A DNA stretch of 47,154 nt from Mycolicibacterium chlorophenolicum (GTDB lineage Bacteria > Actinomycetota > Actinomycetes > Mycobacteriales > Mycobacteriaceae). The notes beneath the pieces are model-generated. The model had not been told where the DNA came from and made no database searches. It saw only the letters and a program-made list of their open reading frames with translations. Every line of letters begins with the position of its first letter. Position 1 is the stretch's first letter. Below, piece after piece: positions 38,611 through 46,841 of this stretch. The position numbers and the translations under genes were made by a program. The DNA is taken from the NCBI RefSeq assembly GCF_001044235.1, contig NZ_JYNL01000072.1, positions 9,159 to 56,312 of the forward strand. Reading direction: 5' to 3'.

Positions 38611-40274
38611 GCAGTGAGAAGTACACGGTAGGGGTCGATTTCGGCACCCTGTCCGGACGTGCGCTGGTGGTGCGAGTCCGAGACGGCGCGGAACTGGCTG
38701 CGGCCGAACACCTCTACGAGCACGCGGTGCTCACCGAGACGCTGCCGGGTCGCGCGGATCGACTGCCGCCGCAGTGGGCCCTGCAGGTCCCCCGCGACTA
38801 CGTCGACGTGCTCCGCACCGCGGTCCCGCGGGCCGTCGCGGAGGCGGGGATCGACCCGGTCGACGTGATCGGCATCGGCACCGACTTCACCGCCTGCACC
38901 ATGGTCCCGGTCCGCGCCGACGGCACCCCCCTGTGCGAGCTCGCCGAGTTCGCCGACCGCCCGCACGCCTACGCGAAGCTGTGGCGCCACCACTCACCCC
39001 AGTCGCAGGCCGATCGCATCAATGCTGTTGCCGCGCAGCGCAACGAGTCGTGGCTACCGCGCTACGGCGGACTGATCTCCAGTGAATGGGAGTTCGCCAA
39101 GGCCCTGGAGATCCTCGACGAGGATCCGGCCGTGTACGCGGCGATGGACCACTTCGTGGAAGCCGCCGACTGGATCGTCTGGCAGCTGTGCGGCACCTAC
39201 GTGCGCAACGCGTGCACCGCGGGCTACAAGGGCATCCGGCAGGACGGCCACTACCCGTCCCGGGAGTTCCTGGCCGCGGTCCGGCCCGAGTTCGCCGACT
39301 TCGTCACCGACAAGCTCGAACACCGCATCGGCCGGCTCGGTGAGCCGGCCGGAACCCTGACCGCGCAGGCGGCGCAGTGGACCCGGCTGCCTGCCGGCAT
39401 CCCCGTCGCGGTCGGCAACGTCGACGCCCACGTCACGGTCGCCGCGGCCGACGCGCTGGAGCCGGGGGCGCTGGTGGCGATCATGGGCACGTCGACCTGT
39501 CATGTGATGAACTCCGACGTGCTCCGCGAGGTACCCGGCATGTGCGGCGTCGTCCTCGACGGGATCAGCTCCGGCAGTTGGGGTTACGAAGCCGGCCAGT
39601 CCGGCGTCGGCGACATCTTCGGGTGGTTCGTCGACAACTGCGTGCCCGAGAGCCATCAGGCCGAGGCGCGGCGGCGGGGTCTGTCGCTGCACCAGTACCT
39701 CTCCGAACTGGCCGGCCGCCAGGGCGTCGGCGAACACGGCCTGATCGCGCTGGACTGGCACAGCGGCAACCGGTCGGTGCTCGTCGATCACGAGCTGTCG
39801 GGGGTGATGGTCGGGCAGACCCTGGCGACCACGTGTGTCGACATGTACCGGGCGCTGCTGGAGGCCACCGCGTTCGGTACCCGCATGATCGTCGAAACCT
39901 TCGTGCGCAGCGGTGTTCCGGTCACCGAACTGGTGGTCGCCGGCGGTCTGCTGAAGAACAGCCTGCTGATGCAGATCTACGCCGACGCGGTCGGTCTGCC
40001 GCTGTCGGTGGTCCCGTCGCCCCAGGCACCCGCGCTGGGCTCGGCGATCCACGCCGCCGCCGCTGCCGGCGCCTTCGCCGACGTGCCGGCGGCCGCCCAT
40101 CAGATGGGCACACGGATCCGCAACGCCTACACCCCGATTCCCGCCAATGTCGCCGCCTACGAACAGCTCTACCGCGAGTACGTCGCGGCCTACGAGTGGT
40201 TCGGCCGCGGCAACGGCATGATGCGTCGCCTGCGGCGCATCGGTACCCCCCAACCCGTAGGAGCGCTGTCGTGA
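38607..40274 (+). CDS. araB: L-ribulokinase
   Basis: 555-residue FGGY-family kinase that phosphorylates L-ribulose to L-ribulose-5-phosphate. The amino-end phosphate loop is GVDFGTLSGRALVV. AraB-type blocks include TDFTACTMVPV near residue 90, SGSWGYEAGQSGVGDIFGWFV near residue 312, ALDWHSGNRSVLVD, and the C-terminal ATP motif VVAGGLLKNSLLMQIYADA. The length is close to E. coli AraB (566). The GTG start overlaps the lacI-type stop by 4 bases. With AraA and AraD it completes the L-arabinose to xylulose-5-phosphate pathway. Confidence 0.95.
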   Translation: MSSEKYTVGVDFGTLSGRALVVRVRDGAELAAAEHLYEHAVLTETLPGRADRLPPQWALQVPRDYVDVLRTAVPRAVAEAGIDPVDVIGIGTDFTACTMVPVRADGTPLCELAEFADRPHAYAKLWRHHSPQSQADRINAVAAQRNESWLPRYGGLISSEWEFAKALEILDEDPAVYAAMDHFVEAADWIVWQLCGTYVRNACTAGYKGIRQDGHYPSREFLAAVRPEFADFVTDKLEHRIGRLGEPAGTLTAQAAQWTRLPAGIPVAVGNVDAHVTVAAADALEPGALVAIMGTSTCHVMNSDVLREVPGMCGVVLDGISSGSWGYEAGQSGVGDIFGWFVDNCVPESHQAEARRRGLSLHQYLSELAGRQGVGEHGLIALDWHSGNRSVLVDHELSGVMVGQTLATTCVDMYRALLEATAFGTRMIVETFVRSGVPVTELVVAGGLLKNSLLMQIYADAVGLPLSVVPSPQAPALGSAIHAAAAAGAFADVPAAAHQMGTRIRNAYTPIPANVAAYEQLYREYVAAYEWFGRGNGMMRRLRRIGTPQPVGALS

Positions 40275-40984
40275 CGATCACCTCCGACGTCGACCAGGCC
40301 ATCTCGTCGCTGCGCAGGCAGGTCTGCGACCTGCACCGCCACCTGACCCGCTACGAGCTGGTGATCTGGACGGCGGGCAACGTGTCGGCGCGGGTACCCG
40401 GCCGCGACCTGATGGTCATCAAACCCTCCGGCGCGGACTACGACTCGATGACCGACCGGGACATGGTGGTGTGCGATCTGCACGGCAATCTGGTGGACGG
40501 AACCCTTTCGCCGTCGTCGGACACGGCCGCCCACGCGTACGTGTACCGGCACATGCCGCATGTCGGCGGCGTCGTGCACACGCATTCCACCTACGCCACG
40601 GCGTGGGCCGCCCGCGGGGAACCGATCCCCTGTGTGCTGACGATGATCGCCGACGAGTTCGGGGGCGACATCCCGGTCGGCCCGTTCGCGCTCATCGGCG
40701 ACGACTCGATCGGGCGCGGCATCGTGGAAGCATTGCGCGACAGCCGATCTCCCGCGGTGCTGATGCGCAACCACGGCCCCTTCACCATCGGTCGCACCGC
40801 CCGCGACGCCGTCAAGGCCGCCGTGATGGTCGAAGACGTCGCCCGCACCGTCCACATCAGCCGCCAACTCGGCGTCCCGCCCGCCCTCGACGCCGCCGAC
40901 GTCACCGCGTTGTTCGAGCGCTACCAGAACGTGTACGGCCAGCCCGGCCGGCCCGCCGACCTTCCTGAGGAGAACCATCGATGA
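40271..40984 (+). CDS. araD: L-ribulose-5-phosphate 4-epimerase
   Basis: 237-residue class II aldolase-family epimerase that converts L-ribulose-5-phosphate to D-xylulose-5-phosphate. The zinc site is in VVHTHSTYATAWAARG, with a third His in LMRNHGPFTIG. Substrate contacts are in TAGNVSARVPG and IKPSGADYDSMT. The length fits the E. coli enzyme (231). The GTG at 40271 overlaps the araB stop by 4 bases and the stop overlaps araA in the same way. A related fuculose-phosphate aldolase is the main alternative, but location between araB and araA settles the role. Confidence 0.95.
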   Translation: MTITSDVDQAISSLRRQVCDLHRHLTRYELVIWTAGNVSARVPGRDLMVIKPSGADYDSMTDRDMVVCDLHGNLVDGTLSPSSDTAAHAYVYRHMPHVGGVVHTHSTYATAWAARGEPIPCVLTMIADEFGGDIPVGPFALIGDDSIGRGIVEALRDSRSPAVLMRNHGPFTIGRTARDAVKAAVMVEDVARTVHISRQLGVPPALDAADVTALFERYQNVYGQPGRPADLPEENHR

Positions 40985-42492
40985 TCGCGTCCCGACTCGT
41001 CACCAGCCAGGTCTGGCTGGTGACGGGCAGCCAGTCGATGTACGGGCAGGCCATCCTGGACCAGGTCGCCGACCAGTCCCGCCAGATCGCCGAGCACCTC
41101 GGCGCGAGCACGGAGATCCCGGTCGAGGTGCGGTGGCTACCTGTGGTGACCGATCCCGACCAGATCGCGCAGGTGCTCAGCGACGCGAACACCTCGGCCG
41201 ACTGCGTCGGCGTCATCGCGTGGATGCACACGTTCTCCCCGGCGAAGATGTGGATCCGCGGGCTGAAGACGCTGACCAAGCCGCTGCTGCACCTGCACAC
41301 CCAGTTCGGTGTCGAATTGCCCTGGGACAGCATCGACATGGACTTCATGAACCTCAATCAGGCCGCGCACGGCGATCGCGAGTTCGGGTACATCCAGACC
41401 CGGATGTCGCATCCCCGCAAGACCGTCGCCGGCCACGTGAGCGATCCGCAGACCCGTCACCGGATCGGATCCTGGGTACGGGCGGCGCTAGGCCGTGCCG
41501 AGCTGTCGACACTGAGGGTCGCGCGGTTCGGCGACAACATGCGCGGTGTCGCGGTCACCGAGGGCGACAAGGTGGAGGCCGAGGCCCATTTCGGCGTCTC
41601 GGTGGACACCTACGGGGTCAACGACCTCGTCGACGTCGTCGAGCGGATCCGGCCCGCCGAGGTGGACAAGCTGGTCCGCGAATGCGAGCACACCTACCGG
41701 GTGGCCCCCGAACTGCTGCCCGGCGGCGATCGGCACATGTCGCTGCGGCACGGCGCCCAGATCGAGCTGGGATTGCGAAAGTTTCTGCAAGGCGGCGACT
41801 TCCACGCGTTCACCACGAACTTCGAAGATCTTGGCGGGCTGCGTCAGCTTCCCGGTCTGGCGGTGCAGCGCCTGATGGCCGACGGATACGGCTTCGGCGG
41901 AGAGGGCGACTGGAAGACCGCCCTGATGTTGCGCACCCTCAAGGTGATGGCCGAGGGCCTGCCGGGCGGCACGTCCTTCATGGAGGACTACACCTACGAT
42001 CTGACACCCGGGCACGAACGCATCCTCGGTGCGCACATGCTCGAGGTCTGCCCGAGCATCGCGGCCGGTGTGCCGACTCTCGAGGTGCACCCGCTGTCGA
42101 TCGGTGACCGCGACGACCCGGTGCGGCTGCGGTTCACCGCCGCCCCGGCCGATGCCGTGATCGTCGGGATCTGCGACATGGGCGATCGGTTCCGGTTGGT
42201 GGCCAACGAGGTCCGCGTGGTCGAGCCGACGGCCGACCTGCCCCGGCTCCCCGTGGCCTGCGCGGTGTGGGAGCCACTGCCGAACTGGTCCACCTCGGCG
42301 GAGGCGTGGCTGATGGCCGGCGCGCCGCACCACACGGTGATGACCACCGCGGTGGGCACCGAGACCCTCGAGGACTTCGCCGCGATGACAGGGACCGAAC
42401 TGCTCGTCATCGACGCCGCGACCACGGTCCGGGACTTCCAGAACGCGCTCCGGTGGAACGGCGTGTATCACCGTGTCGCCGCCGGACTCTGA
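40981..42492 (+). CDS. araA: L-arabinose isomerase
   Basis: 503-residue enzyme that interconverts L-arabinose and L-ribulose in the cytoplasm. The amino end has VWLVTGSQSMYGQAILDQVA; catalytic and metal-site blocks include MHTFSPAKMWIRGL, the Glu in GFGGEGDWKTA and the Glu in SFMEDYTYDL, plus metal-binding His in ILGAHMLEVCPS and later MAGAPHHTV. The length equals the E. coli enzyme (500). A GAGGAG ribosome site inside araD precedes the ATG at 40981. The araB-araD-araA order differs from the E. coli araBAD order. Confidence 0.96.
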   Translation: MIASRLVTSQVWLVTGSQSMYGQAILDQVADQSRQIAEHLGASTEIPVEVRWLPVVTDPDQIAQVLSDANTSADCVGVIAWMHTFSPAKMWIRGLKTLTKPLLHLHTQFGVELPWDSIDMDFMNLNQAAHGDREFGYIQTRMSHPRKTVAGHVSDPQTRHRIGSWVRAALGRAELSTLRVARFGDNMRGVAVTEGDKVEAEAHFGVSVDTYGVNDLVDVVERIRPAEVDKLVRECEHTYRVAPELLPGGDRHMSLRHGAQIELGLRKFLQGGDFHAFTTNFEDLGGLRQLPGLAVQRLMADGYGFGGEGDWKTALMLRTLKVMAEGLPGGTSFMEDYTYDLTPGHERILGAHMLEVCPSIAAGVPTLEVHPLSIGDRDDPVRLRFTAAPADAVIVGICDMGDRFRLVANEVRVVEPTADLPRLPVACAVWEPLPNWSTSAEAWLMAGAPHHTVMTTAVGTETLEDFAAMTGTELLVIDAATTVRDFQNALRWNGVYHRVAAGL

Positions 42493-42497
42493 CCCCG

Positions 42498-43508
42498 ATG
42501 CTCGCCGCTCGACTGCATGGGGTCGGTGATCTGCGGGTCGCCCCCGAACCCGCACCGGACGAACCCCCACCCGGCTGGTCGCTGCTCGCCGTCACCTCGG
42601 TCGGCATCTGCGGTTCGGATCTGCACTGGTTCACCGACGGAGGGATCGGCGAGAACCGCATCGAGACGCCGGTCGTGCCAGGACACGAGTTCGCCGCCGT
42701 GGCGCTCACCGGGCCGCTGGCCGGTCGCCGGGTCGCGGTCGACCCGGCCATCGCCTGCCGGGCCTGCGAGATGTGCCGTGCCGGCTACGAGAATCTCTGT
42801 CCGACCGTGGAATTCGCCGGACACGGCACTCTCGACGGCGGCCTGCGGGAACAACTGGCGTGGCCGGACCATCTGTTGCACCCCCTGCCCGACGCTCTGA
42901 GCGACGACGCCGGGGCGCTGCTCGAGCCCCTCGGGGTCGCCGTGCACGCGGTCGGGGTCGGCCACATCCGGGCGGGCGCGGACGTGCTCGTCGTGGGCGG
43001 GGGCCCGATCGGCGTGCTGGCCGTCCAGGTGGCGCGGCGGGCCGGCGCCCGCCGGGTCTACGTCGTCGAGCCGCTCGAGCACCGGAGGGCGACCGCGCTG
43101 CGCTGCGGCGCCGACGCCGCGTTCACGCCCGCCGACGGGGCTGCCGCAGTGCTGGACGCCACATGCGGCCGTGGCGCCGACGTCGTGATCGAGATGGCCG
43201 GCACCGACGGGGCCATCGCCACCGCCGTGGAGGCGATCAGGCCGGGTGGGCGTATCGCCCTCGGCGGGATCCCCTCGCAGCACCTGTCGTCGTTCCCCGC
43301 CGCCGCAGCCCGCCGTAAAGGGCTCACGTTCGCGATGGTGCGCCGGATGAACGACACCTACCCCCGCGCGATCGACCTGGCCACCAGCGGCGTCGACCTG
43401 GACGCGCTGGTCACCCTGCGCCGTCCGCTGGCCGACGCGGCCGACACCTTCGTCGCGGCCGCCGACCGCACCGGCGACAAGGTCGTCGTCACCGTGTCGA
43501 GCGGCTGA
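42498..43508 (+). CDS. Zinc-dependent medium-chain alcohol dehydrogenase
   Basis: 336-residue MDR-family oxidoreductase. The catalytic zinc ligand Cys is in GICGSDLHWFTDG and the conserved GHE motif is in VVPGHEFAAV. A complete structural-zinc quartet is visible in CRACEMCRAGYENLC, and the NAD(P) loop is VVGGGPIGVLAVQVA. It resembles sorbitol, xylitol and L-threonine dehydrogenases. The start at 42498 is 5 bp after the araA stop, so it belongs to the arabinose operon. It could act on L-arabinitol, galactitol or another pentitol or hexitol, letting the cell use sugar alcohols or dispose of them; this is inferred from position. Confidence 0.88.
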   Translation: MLAARLHGVGDLRVAPEPAPDEPPPGWSLLAVTSVGICGSDLHWFTDGGIGENRIETPVVPGHEFAAVALTGPLAGRRVAVDPAIACRACEMCRAGYENLCPTVEFAGHGTLDGGLREQLAWPDHLLHPLPDALSDDAGALLEPLGVAVHAVGVGHIRAGADVLVVGGGPIGVLAVQVARRAGARRVYVVEPLEHRRATALRCGADAAFTPADGAAAVLDATCGRGADVVIEMAGTDGAIATAVEAIRPGGRIALGGIPSQHLSSFPAAAARRKGLTFAMVRRMNDTYPRAIDLATSGVDLDALVTLRRPLADAADTFVAAADRTGDKVVVTVSSG

Positions 43509-43552
43509 GGCCGCTTCGCACCGGCGCAGGAGTACGGGGCGAGCTGCGCGGG

Positions 43553-43558
43553 TACCGT
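43553..43558 (+). promoter_or_regulatory. -10 element of a probable leaderless promoter (hemerythrin-like gene)
   Basis: TACCGT fits TANNNT and ends exactly 6 nt before the ATG at 43565. No ribosome site is seen. This suggests that the hemerythrin-like gene is transcribed separately from the arabinose operon. Confidence 0.5.
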
Positions 43559-43564
43559 CCCGGC

Positions 43565-44089
43565 ATGGCCGACATCATCGATCTCATCTACGCCGATCAC
43601 GACTGGCTGCGCCGCCAGTTCTTCCGGCTCGACGACGCGAGGACCCCCGACGAACTCGCCGCGATCTGGAAGGCGCTCGGCACCCGGCTCGACGCGCACG
43701 CCGACGCCGAGGAGACGGTGTTCTACCCGGCGCTGCTGGCCCACGGCGGCCGGGACGACCCCGGCAACCCCGAGGGCGACCCCGAGGACGAGACCGAGGA
43801 CGCGATCACCGATCACAACGCGATCCGTGACGCGGTCCGGCAGTCGCGGCTGCACGATCCGGGGAGCGAGGAGTGGTTCGAGGCGGTGAACACGGCCCGC
43901 AAGGAGAACGGTTCGCACCTCGACGAGGAGGAGCGCGAGGCGATGCCGGACTTCATCAAGAGCGCCACCCACGACTTACGCCACGAGCTGGGCGCGAAGT
44001 GGCTGCAGTTCTACGCCGAGCGTGAATCCGTCACGGGCATCGACACCTCCGACAAGGACGCCGACGAGTACATCGAGGAGCACTCCTAG
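43565..44089 (+). CDS. Hemerythrin-like HHE-domain protein
   Basis: 174-residue four-helix protein with the ligand pattern of a di-iron hemerythrin. The first His is in YADHDWLRRQF near residue 12, followed by DAHADAEETVFYP (His and Glu), TDHNAIRDAV and SHLDEEEREAMPDF (His and Glu). Mycobacterial HHE proteins are tied to oxygen, nitric oxide or peroxide sensing and to iron handling; the exact role here is unknown. It has its own predicted leaderless promoter and is convergent with adhE, whose stop is 5 bp away. Pairing with AdhE hints at low-oxygen or redox stress. Confidence 0.9.
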   Translation: MADIIDLIYADHDWLRRQFFRLDDARTPDELAAIWKALGTRLDAHADAEETVFYPALLAHGGRDDPGNPEGDPEDETEDAITDHNAIRDAVRQSRLHDPGSEEWFEAVNTARKENGSHLDEEEREAMPDFIKSATHDLRHELGAKWLQFYAERESVTGIDTSDKDADEYIEEHS

Positions 44090-44094
44090 CGCCG

Positions 44095-46695
44095 CTACTG
44101 CTGATCGGACCCGTAGTACCCGCGCCGCAGCAGTTCGGTGATCTCGCTGACCAGCGGCATCCGCGGGTTGGTCCGGTTGCTCAGATCCTCGAATGCCGTC
44201 ATCGCCAATGTCGGTAGGGCGGCGAGGAATTCGTCCTCGTCGACACCGGCCATCTTCAGGGAGCGCGGCATCTGGACCTGGCTCAGCAGCTCCTCGACCC
44301 CGGCGAGCAGCCGGGCCCGGCTGTCGTCGGGTTCGTGTCCTCCGAAGATGAGCCGGCCGATCTGGGCGTATTTGTCGGGCGCGATGTACGCCGAGTATCC
44401 GGGCGCGGGCATGAACTTGCTCGGCAGTTCGGCGTTGTAGCGCAGCACATGCGGCAGGAAGATGGCGTTCGCGCGGCCGTGGGCGATACCGAACCGCGCG
44501 CCGACGGCGTGGGCCAGCGCGTGATTGGTCCCGACGAACGCGTTCGAGAAGGCCAGCCCGGCCAGCGTCGCCGCATTCGACATGTCGGTGCGCGCCTCGA
44601 GGTCGTCGGGATCGCGGTAGGCCCGCGGCAGCGCGTCGAAGATCAGTCGCGCCGCCTGTGCGCACAACGCGTCGGTGTAGGGCGACGCGAAGATCGACAC
44701 GGCCGCCTCCAGCGCGTGGGTGAGCGCGTCGATGCCGGTGTCCGCGGTCAGCGTGGGCGGCATCGACGACGTCAGCACCGGGTCGACGATGGCGAGGTCG
44801 GGCACCAGGCTGTAGTCGACCAGGGTCTCCTTCTTGCCGCGCACGGTCAGCACCGCCGCCGGCGACACCTCCGATCCGGTGCCCGACGTCGTCGGGACGG
44901 CGACCAGGTGGAGCCGGTGCCGATCGGTCGGATAGTCGGCCACCCGTTTACGGGGATCGAGGAACGGCATGGTGAGCTCGTCGAGCGACTTCTCGGGGTG
45001 TTCGTAGAACAGCCGCATCGCCTTACCCGCGTCCAGCACCGACCCGCCGCCCACCGCGATCAGTGCGTCGGGCTGCACGCGCTGCAGTAGTTCGACACCG
45101 CGGCGGATCGTCTCCTCGTCCGGCTCCGGCGTCACCTCGCTGAAGACCTGCACGTGCCGGGCCCGCAGCTTGCCGCGCACCAGATCCACCACTCCGCGCC
45201 CATCGGTCAGCGCGTCGGTGATCACCACGACGGTCGCGCAGTCGAGGTCGCGCAGATTCTCCAGCGCGCCCGCGTTGAAGTACGTGTTGGCCGGGACGCG
45301 GAACCACTGTGGCGGGGTGCGGCGCTGCGCAACGGTTTTGATGTTCAGCAGCTGGCGGTAGTTGACGTTCTCCGTGGTGCTCGACCCGCCCCAGGTACCG
45401 CAGCCCAGCGAGAACGTCGGCGTCAGATTGTTGTAGACACCGCCGAGTGCGCCGACGGCGGTCGGTGCGTTGACGAGGATGCGTCCGGTGCGCACCGCCG
45501 CGCTGTAGGCGTCGACCACGGCCTGGTCGTGGGCGTACACCGCCGAGGTGTGACCCAGCCCGCCGTGCTCGGTGACCAGCACAGCGACGTCGATCGCATG
45601 GCGGACGTCGCGGGCCCGGACCACTCCGAGCACCGGCATCAGCTTCTCGGCGACCAGCGGGTGCGCGGCCAGCTCGTCCAGATCCGCAGGCAGCGCGGCG
45701 AGCAACACCTTGACCGTCGGTGGCACCGAAAACCCGGCTCGCGCAGCGAGTTCCGGTGCCTTCTGCCCCAGGGCATCGAGTGAGATCTTGTCGCCGCAGC
45801 CGAACGCGAACCGGGTGATCGCCGCGGCCTCGTCGTCGGTGAGAAGCCGGGCGCCCATTCGCTCGAACTCGGCGATCATGGCGTCGTAGATCTCGTCGTC
45901 GATCACGCAGGTCTGCTCGGCGGGGCAGATCACCGACGAGTCGAACGTCTTAGAGATCAGGATGTCGACCACCGCGCCCTTGAGGTCGGCGGTTTTGTGG
46001 ATGTAGATGGGCGCGTTGCCCGGCCCGACGCACAGTCCCGGCTTGCCCGACGCGCTCGCCAGCGCCACGATCTTCGGACCACCCGTCACCCAGATGAAAT
46101 CGACGGCCGGGTGCCGGAACAGGTAGTGGGTGATCTCGTGGGCCTCGTCGGGGATCACCTGCAGCGCACCGGCGGGCATCCCCGCCGCCTCGGCGGCCGC
46201 CCGCAGGATCTCAACGCTGCGTTGACAGGACCTGACCGCATACGGTGAGGGTCGAAACACGATGGCGTTGCGCGTTTTCGCCGCGACGATGGCTTTGAAG
46301 AGCACCGTCGAGGTGGGGTTGGTGACCGGCGTGATGGCCAGCACCACCCCGATCGGCTCGGCGACGTGGACGATGTTGTGCTCGACGTCGGTGTCGATGA
46401 CCCCGACCGACTTCTTGTCGCGCAGGTAGTCGTGGAGGAACTCGGTGGCGACGTAGTTCTTGACCACCTTGTCTTCGAAGACACCGAAGCCGGTCTCCTC
46501 GATCGCCACGCCGGCGAGTTCGGCCGCCGCCCGCACCCCCGCGCGGACCATCGCCTCGACGATCCGGTCGACCTGCTCCTGGTCGAAGGCGCGGAACTCG
46601 GCGGCGGCGGCCGCCGCGGTGGCCACCACCGCGTCGATCTCGGCAGTGCGGCGGCCGTCGATGTCCGGCTCATGAACAGCGGTGCTCGGGGGCAT
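44095..46695 (-). CDS. adhE: Bifunctional acetaldehyde-CoA / alcohol dehydrogenase
   Basis: 866-residue fusion that turns acetyl-CoA into acetaldehyde and then ethanol, or the reverse. The N-terminal aldehyde dehydrogenase domain (about 15-440) has the catalytic Cys in SSVICPAEQTCV and the loop ITPVTNPTSTVLFK. The C-terminal iron alcohol dehydrogenase domain (about 460-860) has GGGSVLDAGKAMRL, TTSGTGSEVSP and the iron-binding His set in NHALAHAVGARFGIAHGRAN. Both halves look intact and the length equals E. coli AdhE (891). The ATG at 46695 follows GAGGAGGTCAGCCG; an in-frame start 21 codons up is less likely. AdhE is typical of fermentation, so it is notable in an aerobic actinobacterium. A DosR-like box lies about 80-90 bp upstream. 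Confidence 0.95.
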   Translation of the reverse strand: MPPSTAVHEPDIDGRRTAEIDAVVATAAAAAAEFRAFDQEQVDRIVEAMVRAGVRAAAELAGVAIEETGFGVFEDKVVKNYVATEFLHDYLRDKKSVGVIDTDVEHNIVHVAEPIGVVLAITPVTNPTSTVLFKAIVAAKTRNAIVFRPSPYAVRSCQRSVEILRAAAEAAGMPAGALQVIPDEAHEITHYLFRHPAVDFIWVTGGPKIVALASASGKPGLCVGPGNAPIYIHKTADLKGAVVDILISKTFDSSVICPAEQTCVIDDEIYDAMIAEFERMGARLLTDDEAAAITRFAFGCGDKISLDALGQKAPELAARAGFSVPPTVKVLLAALPADLDELAAHPLVAEKLMPVLGVVRARDVRHAIDVAVLVTEHGGLGHTSAVYAHDQAVVDAYSAAVRTGRILVNAPTAVGALGGVYNNLTPTFSLGCGTWGGSSTTENVNYRQLLNIKTVAQRRTPPQWFRVPANTYFNAGALENLRDLDCATVVVITDALTDGRGVVDLVRGKLRARHVQVFSEVTPEPDEETIRRGVELLQRVQPDALIAVGGGSVLDAGKAMRLFYEHPEKSLDELTMPFLDPRKRVADYPTDRHRLHLVAVPTTSGTGSEVSPAAVLTVRGKKETLVDYSLVPDLAIVDPVLTSSMPPTLTADTGIDALTHALEAAVSIFASPYTDALCAQAARLIFDALPRAYRDPDDLEARTDMSNAATLAGLAFSNAFVGTNHALAHAVGARFGIAHGRANAIFLPHVLRYNAELPSKFMPAPGYSAYIAPDKYAQIGRLIFGGHEPDDSRARLLAGVEELLSQVQMPRSLKMAGVDEDEFLAALPTLAMTAFEDLSNRTNPRMPLVSEITELLRRGYYGSDQQ

Positions 46696-46773
46696 CGGCT
46701 GACCTCCTCGGTGCGGGGCGCGCGCAGCTGTGTACGCCGCTGTCATCGTCGGCCCCACGCCCGCAGGTGACTA

Positions 46774-46787
46774 GAGGCTTAAGTCCG
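46774..46787. promoter_or_regulatory. DosR-box-like sequence upstream of adhE
   Basis: GAGGCTTAAGTCCG matches 11 of 14 positions of the DosR core GGGACTWWAGTCCC when read on either strand. It is 79-92 bp upstream of the adhE start and 55-68 bp upstream of the divergent Pro/Gly-rich gene. The match is imperfect. Confidence 0.35.
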
Positions 46788-46841
46788 TGCCCAAGGGCCC
46801 GGTGTGGTTTGGGTCACGCGATGCTGGGTAGAGGTCCGGTC

